Shown here piece by piece: positions 48,445 to 60,170 of a stretch of DNA of 64,000 nt (position 1 is its first letter; each line of letters opens with the position of its first letter). The stretch is from Sipunculus nudus. Lineage: Eukaryota > Annelida > Sipuncula > Golfingiida > Sipunculidae. The stretch is from contig CM049322.1 of NCBI GenBank assembly GCA_026874595.1, positions 7,861,900-7,925,899 of the forward strand. Reading direction: 5' to 3'. The notes under the pieces are model-generated. The model worked only from the letters and a program-made list of their open reading frames with translations, had not been told where the DNA came from and searched no databases. Both the position numbers and the translations under genes were made by a program.

Positions 48445-49320
48445 TTTTATTAGCTCAGGGAGCGAAAGCCGACTGATGTATAGGAATGGCTCTTTGTCCG
48501 TCGACGGTCCGTCTGTCTGTCTGACTGTCTGTCCGTCCGTACGTTAGACTGGGACGTATTGACACATTTGAATCTAGAAACCTGTGACTGTATATCAAGG
48601 GGTGTCTCCTTGGACACCTGAAATTAGGTCACTGTGAGCTATATCCTCCGAGCTATGGGGCTTGTAAGTTAGACTGGTACCCTGCTCTATCATGGCCCTC
48701 AGCCAAGCTTAGAGACAGGCGTACAACGCCATCTTAAGTACTCCCAGTTGCAACTCCTGATTTACCTGTAGACTGGTTCCAACTCCAGTATGCGCGCTCA
48801 TACCGATTGTCATGGACGTTCACGCGATGCTGGCTGATTATCCATAAAGATTTCCAATAAATGACTTTCTTTAGTTATTTCTAGTTTTCAAATATTTAAA
48901 AATGTGTTGTTGCACAAAAATTGAATGATGTATGTATAGATAATACGATATACTGAATCTTTGATATTCCACTCTATGTGGCATTGATTTACTATCAATA
49001 TCTATTAATCTAATCATTAATGTCACACGAAATGTACAGCCAACCTTTGGCAACTTCATTGAGCAAACGAAATGCTTATTTTTTTATCATATATGATACA
49101 CACTGGAGTTGGAACCAGTCTGCCGGGAGTATATAAGATGGCGTTGTACGCCCGTCTCTATGATTGGCCTAGAGCAGCGGTGCCATACTAGATACTAGAG
49201 CGGGGTACCAGTCTACTTGTGAGTACCCCTCAGAATAATTAAAAATTGATACAAAACCTCCAGTTTCTTTATAATTATTGCATGGATTGCCCTGAATCTG
49301 GCCTAGAATATTGGTCATGA
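48445..49320 (+). mobile_element. Hairpin-headed repeat H3, split by a MITE
   Basis: Head TTAGCTCAGGGAGCGAAAGC, then GTCCGTC-rich sequence, GAATCTAGAAACCTGTGACT and CTATATCCTCCGAGCTATGG. After the inserted element it resumes with ACCCCTCAGAATAATTAAAA. 47840-48445 before it has no recognised gene. Confidence 0.7.
48670..49215. mobile_element. Mutator-like MITE with long inverted repeats
   Basis: Left TAGACTGGTACCCTGCTCTA and right TAGAGCGGGGTACCAGTCTA begin inverted repeats of about 120 bp that include GGCGTACAACGCCATCTTA on the left and its near-complement on the right. They are flanked by CTTGTAAGT (48661-48669) and CTTGTGAGT (49216-49224), a 9-bp target duplication with one difference. Long inverted repeats plus 9-bp duplications are the Mutator-superfamily signature. 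No coding. Confidence 0.75.
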
Positions 49321-49332
49321 CCAGGGTTATAA

Positions 49333-49500
49333 GCAGAGTTGGGTCCAAAAGTAATTGTATTTGAAGTACTTGTTCAAGTAATTGTAATTGTATTCAATTA
49401 CATTTTCTAATCATTGAAAGTAATTGTAATTGTAATTGATTACTTTTGAAAAGTAATTGTTTGAACAATTACTTATCAATTACTTTTGATATATTTGTCT
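49333..49500 (+). mobile_element. hAT-like transposon end
   Basis: CAGAGTTGGGTCCAAAAGTA, then repeated AAGTAATTGTAATTG and ATTACTTTTGAAAAGTAATT, resembles the CAGNGTTGGG termini and AGTAATT-rich subterminal parts of hAT elements. The other end was not found. Confidence 0.4.
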
Positions 49501-49584
49501 AGTATGAATAATTCCATCAAACTCTTAAATTTGATAAGCATGCCTAGCTATTAACCAATGTCCATGGCTGTCCCTCATGTACTT

Positions 49585-50040
49585 CAAAGCTATCCCAATA
49601 AGCCATCTGAGCTATAGTGATGGTCCTTAAAGCTCAAATGAAAGGATTTGGCAAAAATACTGCTGTAGTGGCCAGACTTGGGGTAATGGTACTAAGTAAT
49701 TGTAAGTTCCCAAAAACTGGTAGAGTGACCAGCAATTTTTCTAATTTTTCGATTTTTTTAACTGTGCCCGTCTAAGGACAACAATTATGTCATTTTCTCA
49801 ACTATGGGCTCACCTAGTGTCCCGAAACCTGTGAGTTTATTGATTAGTACTAGTTGCTTCAGTTCCTGAAGACTGGTGGCCCACATGTATTTTTTCTGTT
49901 TTATCAGTTTCTTTACTTAATTTTGATACTGCCAAATTATATTGATACTTTCCGATTTTCAACTGGTTCCATCTAGTGTCCTGAAACCTTGTGTTTTCTT
50001 AGGAACCACTTGAATAAATTGTGCGTTATAGTATCACCCT
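49585..50040 (+). mobile_element. Hairpin-headed repeat fragment H4 with 3' module
   Basis: AGCCATCTGAGCTATAGTGA is a half head. From 49740 the CCACATGTATTTTTTCTG, GATACTGCCAAATTAT and CATCTAGTGTCCTGAAACCT pieces match 63690-64000 and 26390-26640. Confidence 0.55.
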
Positions 50041-51010
50041 GTGTGTTCGTATGTTCGTCTGTTCGTCTCTCTGTGTCCGTCATATTTATTTCCTGAAGAT
50101 TACTCCAGTTCGGATTGACATATCAATTTCAAACTAGAATCTCTAAAGCAAGAACTCTATTGATTTTTGATTCGTGAGAACAAAAGTCAATATCATAGGT
50201 TTCAGGTACTTAGAAAGATTGTGGATGCATTTCATCCAAACCTCTCATCCGAAACTTTTCATCTTCCAGATTTTGCTCACCTGCCAACAATGGAAAAAAT
50301 TTTTGGATTTTGGGATCAAGGTCAAAGGTCAAGGTCACAGGAGCCATCTGTCCATGTATTTTTTATTGAATGATAGCTCCAGCTAGGATTAACATATTGG
50401 TTTTAAACTTGATTTTTATATGGTCTACCAATAAAGAAAGATCCCTTTTTTTGAGGTCATGATGTCAAAGTTCAAGACAACAGGACCTACTTCTTTAAAA
50501 AGATTTTGGATGCATTTTAAGCCGAACTTTTATTCCTAAACTTCCATCTTCCACATAATGCTCATCTGCCAATATTGGAAACAAATTTGGATTTTGGGGG
50601 TCAAAAGATCAAAGGGTCAAGGTCACAGGATCCTCCTCGTGAAAAGGCTCGTGGGCCCATTTTAAGCCAAACCGTTTTACCAGAACTTTTTGCAACTTGC
50701 ATATACGGCTCACACACTCATGGATGAAGAATCATATCAATTTTGAGGTCACGGGGTCAAAGGTCAAGGCGACCGGATCAACTTCTTGAAAACGTTTATA
50801 GACTCATTTTAAACCAAGTCATTTGACCAAAACCTCCATCTTTCACATTTGGCTCAACCACACACAGAAGAACCCTACTGAGTTCGAGATTACAGAGTCA
50901 AAGGTCAAGTTCAGAGGGCTTCTCTGCTCATTGTCTCACTCTGTAATACACCCAGTATAATTATGCTCCTGTGGGAGGGGATGCTCCGCTTTGCAGTGCT
51001 CTTGTTGTAT
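50040..51010 (+). repeat. GGTCAAAGGTCAAGGTCA tandem repeat
   Basis: About five units of 150-170 bp, each with GGTCAAAGGTCAAGG-like and CATTTTAAGCCAAAC-like pieces and CATCTTCCA(C/G)AT. The array ends in a palindromic GCTCCGCTTTGCAGTGCTCT. AGGTCA half-sites at 50319-50337 are spaced as DR1 then DR0. Confidence 0.75.
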
Positions 51011-53780
51011 TATTAAATGGTTTCAGGCCGCAATTTCATGTATTACAGAGTAAAATATATACTTATAAGATTAAGTTTGCCCGTAATAGCGGGTTGTCTG
51101 TAGTAGAGAGGTTATGAATTTCGGGACCTACTTATTTCAACCTAAGGGCTTAACCTGGATTGAATCAACACAATTTGATAAATAATATACATATAAACTA
51201 CATTCTCCTCGTACAATTCAATAAGTTATTTAAGAAAATAGAAAACACTTGTAAATGTGTATATTTAATTTCTAAATGGGAAATACAACCACTAAAATAT
51301 TAATATATATTTAAAATATATATTTTTTTTGCCACGAGCGTTCTTGAACCATTTCCACACAAGCAAGCTGTTTTCCAGTATCATGTTTCTTTCTAACTTA
51401 AAATTAAATTTTTAAAATTCGATTCTGTAAAAAAATATAATTTTATTTTTTAGACATTAAGGAAACACAGTAAAGGAAAAAAAAAGAGATTGTTTTGAAA
51501 TATTGTCAAATAGTTTAATATTAACCCATCAAAAAGTGGTTTCCTAATACCGGTTTCTTATAATTGTGTTCCATTTAAAAATTTTCAATTTTCAAATCTG
51601 TTTAAATATCATATGAAATAAATGTGAAATATGCCATTAGAAATAGCTCTGTCCCAGGTGTAAAATGATATATACTTTATTGGGCATTTGAAACAGCCTT
51701 TTGATTGATTTTAAATTGAGGGGATTTGCCAGCGAAACTACCTTAATTGATTTTTATTACCAAGATGATTTTTATTTTTTTGGAATTCTAATTGCGAATT
51801 TTGCAGATCTGGCACGAATACGTTATTATGTGTTCGGCTCTTGTACGTGTGTGCGTTAATTTATGGACACATATTTGTAATTATATGTGTATCAGAGCGC
51901 GACTCCGATTGTCGTGAATTGAAAGTCCTTAGCGATACTGTTGTCTTAACCCAAGGTGTCCCTTAGCTGCTATGTTTCATGTATATACAAATATCAGCGT
52001 AGCCCTCTCTGTCAAGAAATATAAACGAACACAGTGCCCGGACTTGATTCGCTTAATTTTACCAAGGATGCATACCGCGGCTGAGTTTACACTGCAAGTC
52101 CTTAGTAATAATGTTGACATAACCCTACGCGCCCCATATATACTCATATGGGAGAACTGACTGGTACTATATATATGCAAAGAAGGAAGGATTTGTGGCA
52201 ACATTTCACTCGCCTGCAGAACAATTTACACGCCAATATATTATGATAGGTATAATGAGACCGGATAGTAATTAGATAGCTGTCGCTTGGATTTCACATG
52301 GCTTCAATAGACGCTAATATTCAATCATACACAGCGGCCTCCAACGCACCTGGGAATTACTGTATCATGCACATTCTTGTTAGTCGGTTTTGAGGAAATT
52401 CGATCATTTAAAGGAGCGCCAGCTAGGGAAGACTTAAAATTTGATGCCATTCTTTCCCTTCAATTGCCCTCAGCTATCATTAGATTAATATTCATTAGGG
52501 AATCTTTATCTAATTATCACCACTTATATTTATTTTTCGACGTGAGGCCATACGAAGTAAAAATCGGTATCCATAAAAATCCAACAATTAAATATATACT
52601 ACCACAAACAAATAATCATTTAGAAGCTTTGAATTAGCAATCTTTCTTTGTACTTTTGCATAGGTCTAATACCTTTCCTTGTCTTATGACCATAACTGAT
52701 GAGGTCACTTAAATAAATGATTGACTTCATATTTACCTATTACAAATTACAGTCTTTGGATTTATATTTAGGATGTTCGCTACAGAAATGCTATGCCTGT
52801 TTGAAACAAAAGCAAGGGCCGAACACATGTTGAAGATGTTCATTTTGCCCAAACTAAGCTGTTAGAAGTTAATGATATTTATAGCAGGTGAGCTTTTCCG
52901 AAAGAAGAAGTGTTTCTATTGATTGTTTTTTTTTTGTGAAACAATCAATAACTATTACATAATGAATAAAAACCTGTATACACATTAGTATAGCCTAATG
53001 CTCCGCCCTTTGTTTGTGAAAAATTCACGCGCTTATAATTTTCGGCGGGTGTTTATCGGTGCTTCAGCTAATGTTAGCCTGTAATAGTGCGTAATTTATT
53101 TTCCACGAAGATTTGTTTTATCGGGATATATTATTATCTACTTGCATTGGCCTACGGGAGGTAATATTGTACGGCGGCTGCTTGACAAACGGGTACCTGA
53201 AAAGGGACGTCCTCCTTTGTTACCTGACTATCGTTGTAGCCTGGTCCCGCTCATTCAAAACACACGATTAACTGAACCGGAACGGCCTCACTCAGTACCT
53301 AGCTATCGTTGCTGCGTGGCCTAGTTCATTCCAGACACACACCCTTCCTTGTCTCTGCTCTGTGTATATTGCAGGTTAGTTCGATTTTCAAACTTCTAAT
53401 CCATTTAAAACACTGAATTGCTGTTAATAAGAAACCCATGATTGGGACTGTGAGTGGTTTTGATCCACAAATGACGCGAACCTCCGACTATAGACATACA
53501 GACATGTTGTGTCTCGGCCCTCTTACCAGTCTGCCTTATTTTATACGTACGTCTCATGCAGCCTGTGTCATGTGGTTAGGTGTTAATGTGTAGATAATAA
53601 GGTAATGATGTGTTAGTAAGGTGTTTTCATTATATGATTTCAATTCTGAAATATGTTTGTTTCTTATGACTAATGTCAGCACAACTAGATGAACCTGGCT
53701 AACCCTATGTTTGACCTATTCCGTATGAATTTTAGTCATAGAGATCACAAGTATTCGGCCTTCGTGTTTTGATTGATCAA
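51010..53780. other. Non-coding stretch, little recognised
   Basis: AT-rich. 53190-53330 holds two degenerate copies of a 90-bp unit with CTATCGTTG and CCTGG or GCGTGG. ORFs at 51972-52160 and 52377-52637 have no splice, codon or homology support. Confidence 0.5.
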
Positions 53781-53784
53781 CTAG

Positions 53785-54770
53785 AATACGGGTAGTCGAC
53801 AAGCGACTACGTGTATCCGCCGAAATCAGAGTTGGACGGGTGAAGTGAGGCATTGATTGAGTGGCAAGGGGAAATAGAGTGAGGTGTGTTGCATATATGC
53901 ATGTATTTCGCAGCTGAAATGTGTATGTAGGTTGCGCCACCTACAACAAAATCCAGAAAGCTGTCCAAATTGTATACATATGCAAAATTTTAGGCAGATA
54001 AGTCAAACCACTACTTGTATTTGAGTGATTTTATCCGACAGCAGACAAACAGAAGGGCGCTGTGCAAAAATGGTGGCAGATGGCGCCACTAATCTTGTGT
54101 ATGATTAAGAGCTATGCGAGATCTATACACATGCAAAATTTCAGGGGGATATGTCAAACCAGTCCTGAGATATAAGCCTGAATGTCTGCAGCGCCAACAT
54201 GAATGTAGGTGGCGCCACCTGCCACAAAATCGAGAAAGCTATCCGAGATGTATAAACCTGCTAAATTTTAGGCAGATCAATCAAACCACTACTGAGATAT
54301 GAGTGATTTAAGCTCACTGCAGACAAACAGACGGACGCTGTGCAAAAATGGTTGCAGGTGGCGCCTCTAGTTTTGTGTATGATAAAGAGCTATGTGAGAT
54401 CTATACACATGCCAAATTTTGGCCTAATCGGTCAGACGGTTCCCGAGATATGAGCTTGGATGTCCGGAGCGTGAACGTAGGTTGCGCCACCTGTCATAAA
54501 GTCAAGAAAGCTATCCAGGATGTATACACATGCAAAATTTCAGGTGGATAAGTCCAACCAATGCAGAGATATGAGTGATTTTATCCCAAGGCAGATGAAC
54601 AGATGGATGCAGTTCAAAAATGGTTGCAGGTGGCGCCACCATTTTTAGTGTATGTTATAAAACTATCCAAGGGCTACATTTGTGTAAAATTTTTAGCCCG
54701 ATCGGTCAAACCGAGTCCAGAGATATGGGGGTTTATGTGTGAACACAGACGCACAAATGGACGCAGAGCG
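53785..54770 (+). repeat. GGTGGCGCCACC tandem repeat, about 275-bp higher order
   Basis: The head (53785-53835) matches 8936-8985. Alternating units then carry AGGTGGCGCCACC, CTATACACATGCAAAATTT, TCAAACCA and GAGATATGAG. GCAAAAATGG near 54063, 54341 and 54613 gives a 272-278-bp dimer period. The core GGTGGCGCCACC is a perfect palindrome. Confidence 0.8.
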
Positions 54771-55850
54771 CAGAGGAAAGGTAAGAGATCAAAACAAAAT
54801 CGGGGCGCAGCAGTTCACGTGTCCCGATCATAATCCCGGGTTTCGTAAAATTCCGACCAGCGGTTACCCAGGAGTTCTCCGGAAACCTTCGCCGCGGCGG
54901 CGGCGTCCCACTGAAAACATAGTATCCGTAAAACTCTGTTTTGGCGGATACAATTATATTCAGAATGATTTAATCGGATCACACAAGGTTTCGCATGCAA
55001 TCCGACCAGTAGGCGAAAAACCGAAATGTTGATTCTTGAGGGACAATATATAACACGTTTGTAAGTAATTATAGATCAGAGTGTTATTTATTTCTCATTT
55101 ATTTTATATATACTTTATAAAATCATAAGATCATTATATTGAGCAAGAAGGATCATATATTGTTTAAATATGTTTTAAGTTTAAAAAAATATCGTTATTT
55201 TTTCTTTTTTAATAAATTCGTTTACGGTAACATTCCTGCAGAAGCCTCTCATTCTTCTGAGATTATAGTTGACCAGGCCCCCTAATGCTGTCTCACACTT
55301 CCGCTTCGAAAGTTAAGTGTGTTAAATCATGTGTCATTGGGCTATGGCCGACCCAACTGTTAGCTGGTATGAGCCTTTACAGAAAAATATGCCAATTGCC
55401 AAAGTAACATGATTTATGTATAGATATATGCAGATTTATCCCAGTTAACACATTTAAATCATTTATAAATGATAACTGTAATGAACATAGCATATTTCTT
55501 TTCTGTTATTCCGGTTTTATTTCAAAAACAGGCAACGTACAATACATGATTTAGATTTACAAGAGGAAACAATTATGAAGACATTAGCAAAATCATCAAT
55601 CTCAGAGTATTTAGAAATAAAGGATATTATATACGTACTTTTAAAATGTAACTTCTTATACATAAATGCTGGTTAGAAAGTTCCAATATATCAAGGGAGA
55701 AAAAAAAAAGAAAAAAAAAATCACCTAATATTTTAATTGACAAAATCATTCCCAACCTCACTCATTACATTATATAATACTAATCATTCACAAGTTTTAA
55801 ATTAAAACAAAAATAAAACTGGAAGCAAAACCCCTGTTATTCGATGTTCT
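54770..55850. other. GC-rich patch then AT-rich stretch, no gene seen
   Basis: 54780-55030 is GC-rich with an open plus frame (54739-55032) lacking any recognised domain; it borders the repeat array and may be part of it. 55030-55850 is AT-rich without features. Confidence 0.45.
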
Positions 55851-56039
55851 TTATAGCTCAGCTGACTGAAAGTCATCTGAGCTATAGCGATGGGTCTTTG
55901 TCAGTCCGTCGTGCAATCCCCGTGTCCGGGCGTCCGTCCGTTAGCAGGTCACATATCGTGACCGTTAGACATAGAAACTTCTAACTGTACACCCAGGGAG
56001 ATCCTAGGCCAATCTCTTTGGAAACCAGACATTAGGTCA

Positions 56040-57398
56040 AGTTACTTCCCTTGTTCAGTTGGAACAAGACAGGGTTGTATGGTAAGTCCTCTACTTTTTT
56101 CTATATTTATTGATGAATACTGTAATACTTTGTGCAACCCTGATTGTAAAGGAATTTTCATAAATGAAGAGCTACCTAATATTATGACCTTGATGTATGC
56201 TGATGATATAGTTAATTTTGGAGATTCAGTTGGGAGACTACAACAACAAATTAATCATCTGCAGGAATTTTGTATAAGATATGGATTAAATATAAACATG
56301 GACAAAACAAAAATAATAGTGTTTAGAGGAGGTGGTATATTAAGGAATAATGAAAAATGGTATTTGTTCAACCGTAAATTGGATGTAGTGTCCCACTATA
56401 AATATCTGGGGATCACTTTTACTTCAAAATTATCATGGGCTAGGACCCACCAACAGCAAGCAATGCAGACAAATAAAGCTGTAAGTATTATCAGGGATTT
56501 TAATATAAGGTATAAGACAGTATCTGTGAAACATCTTTTTAATTTGTTTGATAGTATGGTAGCACCAATTTTAATGTATGGAAGTGAGATCTGGGCTCAT
56601 TCTAAAATTGAAATACTAGAGAGAGTACAGTATAAGTTTTGTAAGTATGTTCTCGGTGTAGGTGATAACACTCCAAATTCAGCAGCTTTAGGTGATTGTG
56701 GCAGATTTCCACTTTTTGTTACATATGTGGTTCGTTGTATAAAATACAGGTTTAAAATTATTCACATGGAAGACAATAGATATCCAAAGCAGTTTTATAT
56801 GTATTTAAGGAAGATGGACAACAATGGAAAAATTAATTGGGCCACTTATATTAGAACATAACTATTTCAGGCAGGATTTGGTTATGTGTGGATGATAGAA
56901 TATGAGGGAGATATAAATATTTTTATTGAACAGTTTAAGCAACGAGTAAAAGACATGGCAGTACAAGATTGGCATAATGATATTAACTCCAGTAATAAAT
57001 TGTATTTCTATGGAATTTTCAAATCATTGTTAACAGTAGAAAAGTATTTATTATGTGTACCTTATAAAAAATATTACAAGGCACTCGCCAAATTGAGATG
57101 TAGCAACCATAAATTAGCATTAGAATAAGGTCGACATAAATGAATTGATAGAGAAGAAAGAATATGCAAATACTGTTACAATCTTGGTTATAATATCATA
57201 GAAGATGAATGTCATTTTATGTTAGAATGCCCTTTGTATAATGATCTACGTGTGAAATATTTAAGAAATGATATGCTACAGCCTGATGAATATAATTTTA
57301 AAAGAATTTTCAATTTGGAAAATCTGTTAGAAATTTCAAATTTAGCAGCCTTTGTTCACTATGGTTTTATAAAAAGACAAAAAATATTAGATAATTGA
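56040..57398 (+). pseudogene. LINE reverse transcriptase C-terminal part, with stops
   Basis: A single frame runs to TGA at 57396-57398 but has internal stops at 56859-56861 and 57126-57128, plus a TGA shortly after the second. It contains GTRQGC and SPLLFSIFI, the catalytic YADD box, a KTKIIVF segment and HYKYLGI, then the thumb region, and ends in a Cys-x2-Cys...His...Cys cluster (ICKYC ... CHFMLECPLY) typical of LINE C termini. The fingers and any endonuclease are missing. A dead copy. Confidence 0.85.
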
Positions 57399-57636
57399 TA
57401 TTTATAGTACCACTTTGTAATACATGGGAGAATTTTTAATAATTTTTTTTTATTCTCTCTTAGGAATGTTCTTTTCTATCTTACAGAATCATAAGTATTT
57501 ATTTATATTTGATATAACTTAGAATGCACATGTTTGTTAGTATTTTTTTGTTAATGTTATGGCAAAATGAATGTTTACAGTTGGAACTTTGGGCCTGAGG
57601 CCTCTATTCCTGAATAAACTCTTACTTACTTACTTT
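56040..57636 (+). mobile_element. 5'-truncated non-LTR retrotransposon (LINE)
   Basis: The segment begins within the reverse-transcriptase domain, ends with a poly(A)-like signal (AATAAA in CTGAATAAACTC) and a TTAC microsatellite tail, and is flanked by CATTAGGTCA on both sides (56030-56039 and 57637-57646), a 10-bp target duplication. It sits inside a hairpin-headed repeat whose sequence resumes after it. 5' truncation, the 3' microsatellite and the duplication are classic for target-primed reverse transcription. The clade was not determined. Confidence 0.85.
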
Positions 57637-58266
57637 CATTAGGTCATGGTGATCTATATTTTACATACTACAGGCTGAAAACATGATTTTGAGCTATCAG
57701 TCAGACGGGGCACAAATTGTATCCGCTAGGCCTAGAATCTTCAATCGTTAAACCCGTGGAGGTTTATAATAATCTCATTAGAAATCTGAAATTAGGTCAC
57801 TGTGGCCTATATCCTCCTAGTTCTTCAAATGAAACGGTCATCTGTTAACAGGGCACAAAATGTTGTCTCTGGACCCAGAAACTTCTAACTGAAGATCTAG
57901 GAAGGTCTATAAAATATCGCCTTTGAAAACTGAATATCCAAGGGAGGTCAATAATAAAATCTCTCTGGAGTTAGGTCTCTGTTACCTATATCCTCTAAGC
58001 TGTGGTTCTCGTAAGGACCCACCAGAATTATTGAACATTTTATACAAAAGTCCCGATATCTGAATAACTAATGCATTGATCGCCATGATTCTATGCATGA
58101 CCTCATTTGGATAAATTGCAGGCTTCTCTATAGTGCCCTCCGGACAACCAGTACCAAACACATAAATTCATCTAGTATCACACTATAGCAAATACAATCT
58201 TGTCAGTTAGCTGAGCGTCATGACCCTTGGGTCACTTGTTAGATAATTATTTAACTGTGCAGTACA

Positions 58267-58851
58267 TTTTTAGCTCAGCTGACTGAAAGTCATCTGAGCT
58301 ATAACGATCACCCTTTGTCCGGCGGCTGCCGTCTGTCCGTCTGTCCGTCCGTTAACCAGGCACAAATCGTAACCGCTGGACGTGGAACCTTCTAACTTGA
58401 CATCCAGGGAGGTCCATTAAATATCTTCTCGGAAACATGAACTTAGGTCTCTGTTGCTCATATCCTCTGAGCTATTGGGCTCAGAATTACCCCCAAGAAT
58501 AATTAAAAATCTGATACAAAAGCTCCAGTATCTGACCAATTAATGCATCGATTACCATGATTCTTTGCATGCATATTCATCATGGGGTCTTTCATCAGTT
58601 GCTGCAGACTGGTGGCGCCACCTGGATTTTTTTTTATTTTTACGCATTTTTTCTCTATTTTTGAGACCTTCAAAGATGCGCTCGTCCGTTAACAGGGAAA
58701 AATCGTTACCATTGCACCTGGAATCTTCTAACTTGACATATGCTTCAGTTGAATTGGGATACCACTTACAAAATTTGGCATTCAGATGATAAAATTCTTT
58801 GGTCAATGTCTTCCTACTTAGCTGAGTGTCATGACCCCTGGGTTACTTGTT
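58267..58851 (+). mobile_element. Hairpin-headed repeat H6 (most compact copy)
   Basis: Complete from TTTTAGCTCAGCTGACTGAA to ATGACCCCTGGGTTACTTGT, 585 bp. Ordered modules: hairpin head, GTCCGTCCGTTAACCAGG, TCGTAACCGCTGGACGTGGA, ACATCCAGGGAGGTCCAT, CCATGATTCTTTGCATG, GGTGGCGCCACCTGG, tail. It serves as the reference for the family; no coding capacity. Confidence 0.8.
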
Positions 58852-59518
58852 CCAAGATGTATATCCTGTCTATTTGTCGAGTAAGACACAAAGATATGCA
58901 CCGTAAAATGACGCTTAGCTTTCAAACACAAAGCTAAGCACATTTCTTGTCCTCGCATTTTCCACGCTTTTATTACCTACGCACTTCAAATTCGTGTTTA
59001 GCCTTAGATTTTCTAGCTTATCATGTTGAGCGTGTTTAGCATTTTTATATGTTAAGTCTTGAAATGTATTTTGATCCCCTGCGATGTAAAATTTTGCTAA
59101 GTTACATTCGATGCTTACTTCTTTCGCTTTTGGATCTGATTGTATCCGATTTCGGGTGTGGGATAAAACTCTTGTACACACACGCACAGGATGATTTACA
59201 ACTCCCCGACAAAAAAAAAGATAAAAGCTATTTTCTAAATTCATTTTTTTTTTTTTTTTTTTTAAATCTTGATAATGTTTAATATATACATCACAGATAC
59301 AAGTATTAAGATGATCACAAGGTAAAAACATGAAATTCTGAAAGTATGTTTAGCCTCACTTGAATAGAAGGAACGCTTTGCTTTAATTAACTAAACTGTA
59401 GCTCCTTTCACGTTATACAAAGACACATGAGGAAATAAATTCTCAAAACACAAGCCATATACAAACTACAACGGCAGATAGTTAATTTTGTTGTGTTAAG
59501 TACAATTTTATACGCCCC
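58852..59518. other. No gene recognised
   Basis: AT-rich with a T homopolymer near 59245-59265. Overlapping ORFs on both strands have no support. Confidence 0.5.
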
Positions 59519-60170
59519 TCTTATGACGGAAGAATTATGGTACATGCACCATCCGTCCGTTAACTTTTAGTGTCGCCGCGATAACTCACCAGGGCTTTGA
59601 TGGATTTTTGCGAAACTCACCTACCAAAAGATTATCTCGCCCAAGTTCGATTATGGGCAACGTCCACGTATATTTTAAATGGGGTCACGGGTCACTCGGC
59701 TACTTTGTGGTATTGCCTCGATAACTTAGGAAGAATATGAAAGATTTTGATAAAACTCATCAGAAATGTAAATCAATAAAATATCTCGCCTAAGTTCGAA
59801 TTCCAGCAAAATCCATGTATATTTAATGAGGTCAAAGGTCACCGCACTTTTGGGCATCTTGGTGACTTACCAAAAATTCTATGGATTTTAATGAAACTCA
59901 TTATATATATTTAGCAATAGATTTTCTTACATGATGTACATTTTCATCAAAATTCACGCATATTTAATTAGGTCAGAGGTCACCGCACTTTGTAGGTACC
60001 TTGGTGACTTACAAAAATCCTATGGATTCACATGAAACTCATTATACATATTGACAATAGATCCTAACCTGAATTACATTCCCATCACAATTCACGCATA
60101 TTTAATGAGGTTAGAGGTAATAAGATGCACAACGGGCGTATTATGTACGTTTGCGGTGCTCTTGTTTCAT
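59519..60170 (+). repeat. GAGGTCAAAGGTCACCGCACTT tandem repeat
   Basis: About four units of 130-150 bp with CATATTTAATGAGGTCA, AGGTCACCGCACTT and GAAACTCATTATA. It ends GTTTGCGGTGCTCTTGTTT, like the end of 50040-51010. Same family as 37366-37870. 60170-60840 holds nothing recognised. Confidence 0.75.

Larger units (their letters stand above)
55850..58240 (+). mobile_element. Hairpin-headed repeat H5, split by the LINE
   Basis: Head TAGCTCAGCTGACTGAAAGT, then CATCTGAGCTATAGCGATGG, and GTCCGTCCGTTAGCAGG. The LINE lies within the family's ATTAGGTCA segment. The tail AGCTGAGCGTCATGACCCTT plus GGGTCACTTG ends at 58240. Confidence 0.75.

Noticed and set aside
52377-52637. 86-codon plus frame with reasonable amino-acid mix
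   Set aside because: No splice context, no family recognised, and composition no different from the flanking non-coding DNA.
54739-55032. 97-codon frame in a GC-rich patch
   Set aside because: It overlaps the end of the repeat array, has low-complexity basic runs and no recognisable domain or splice sites.
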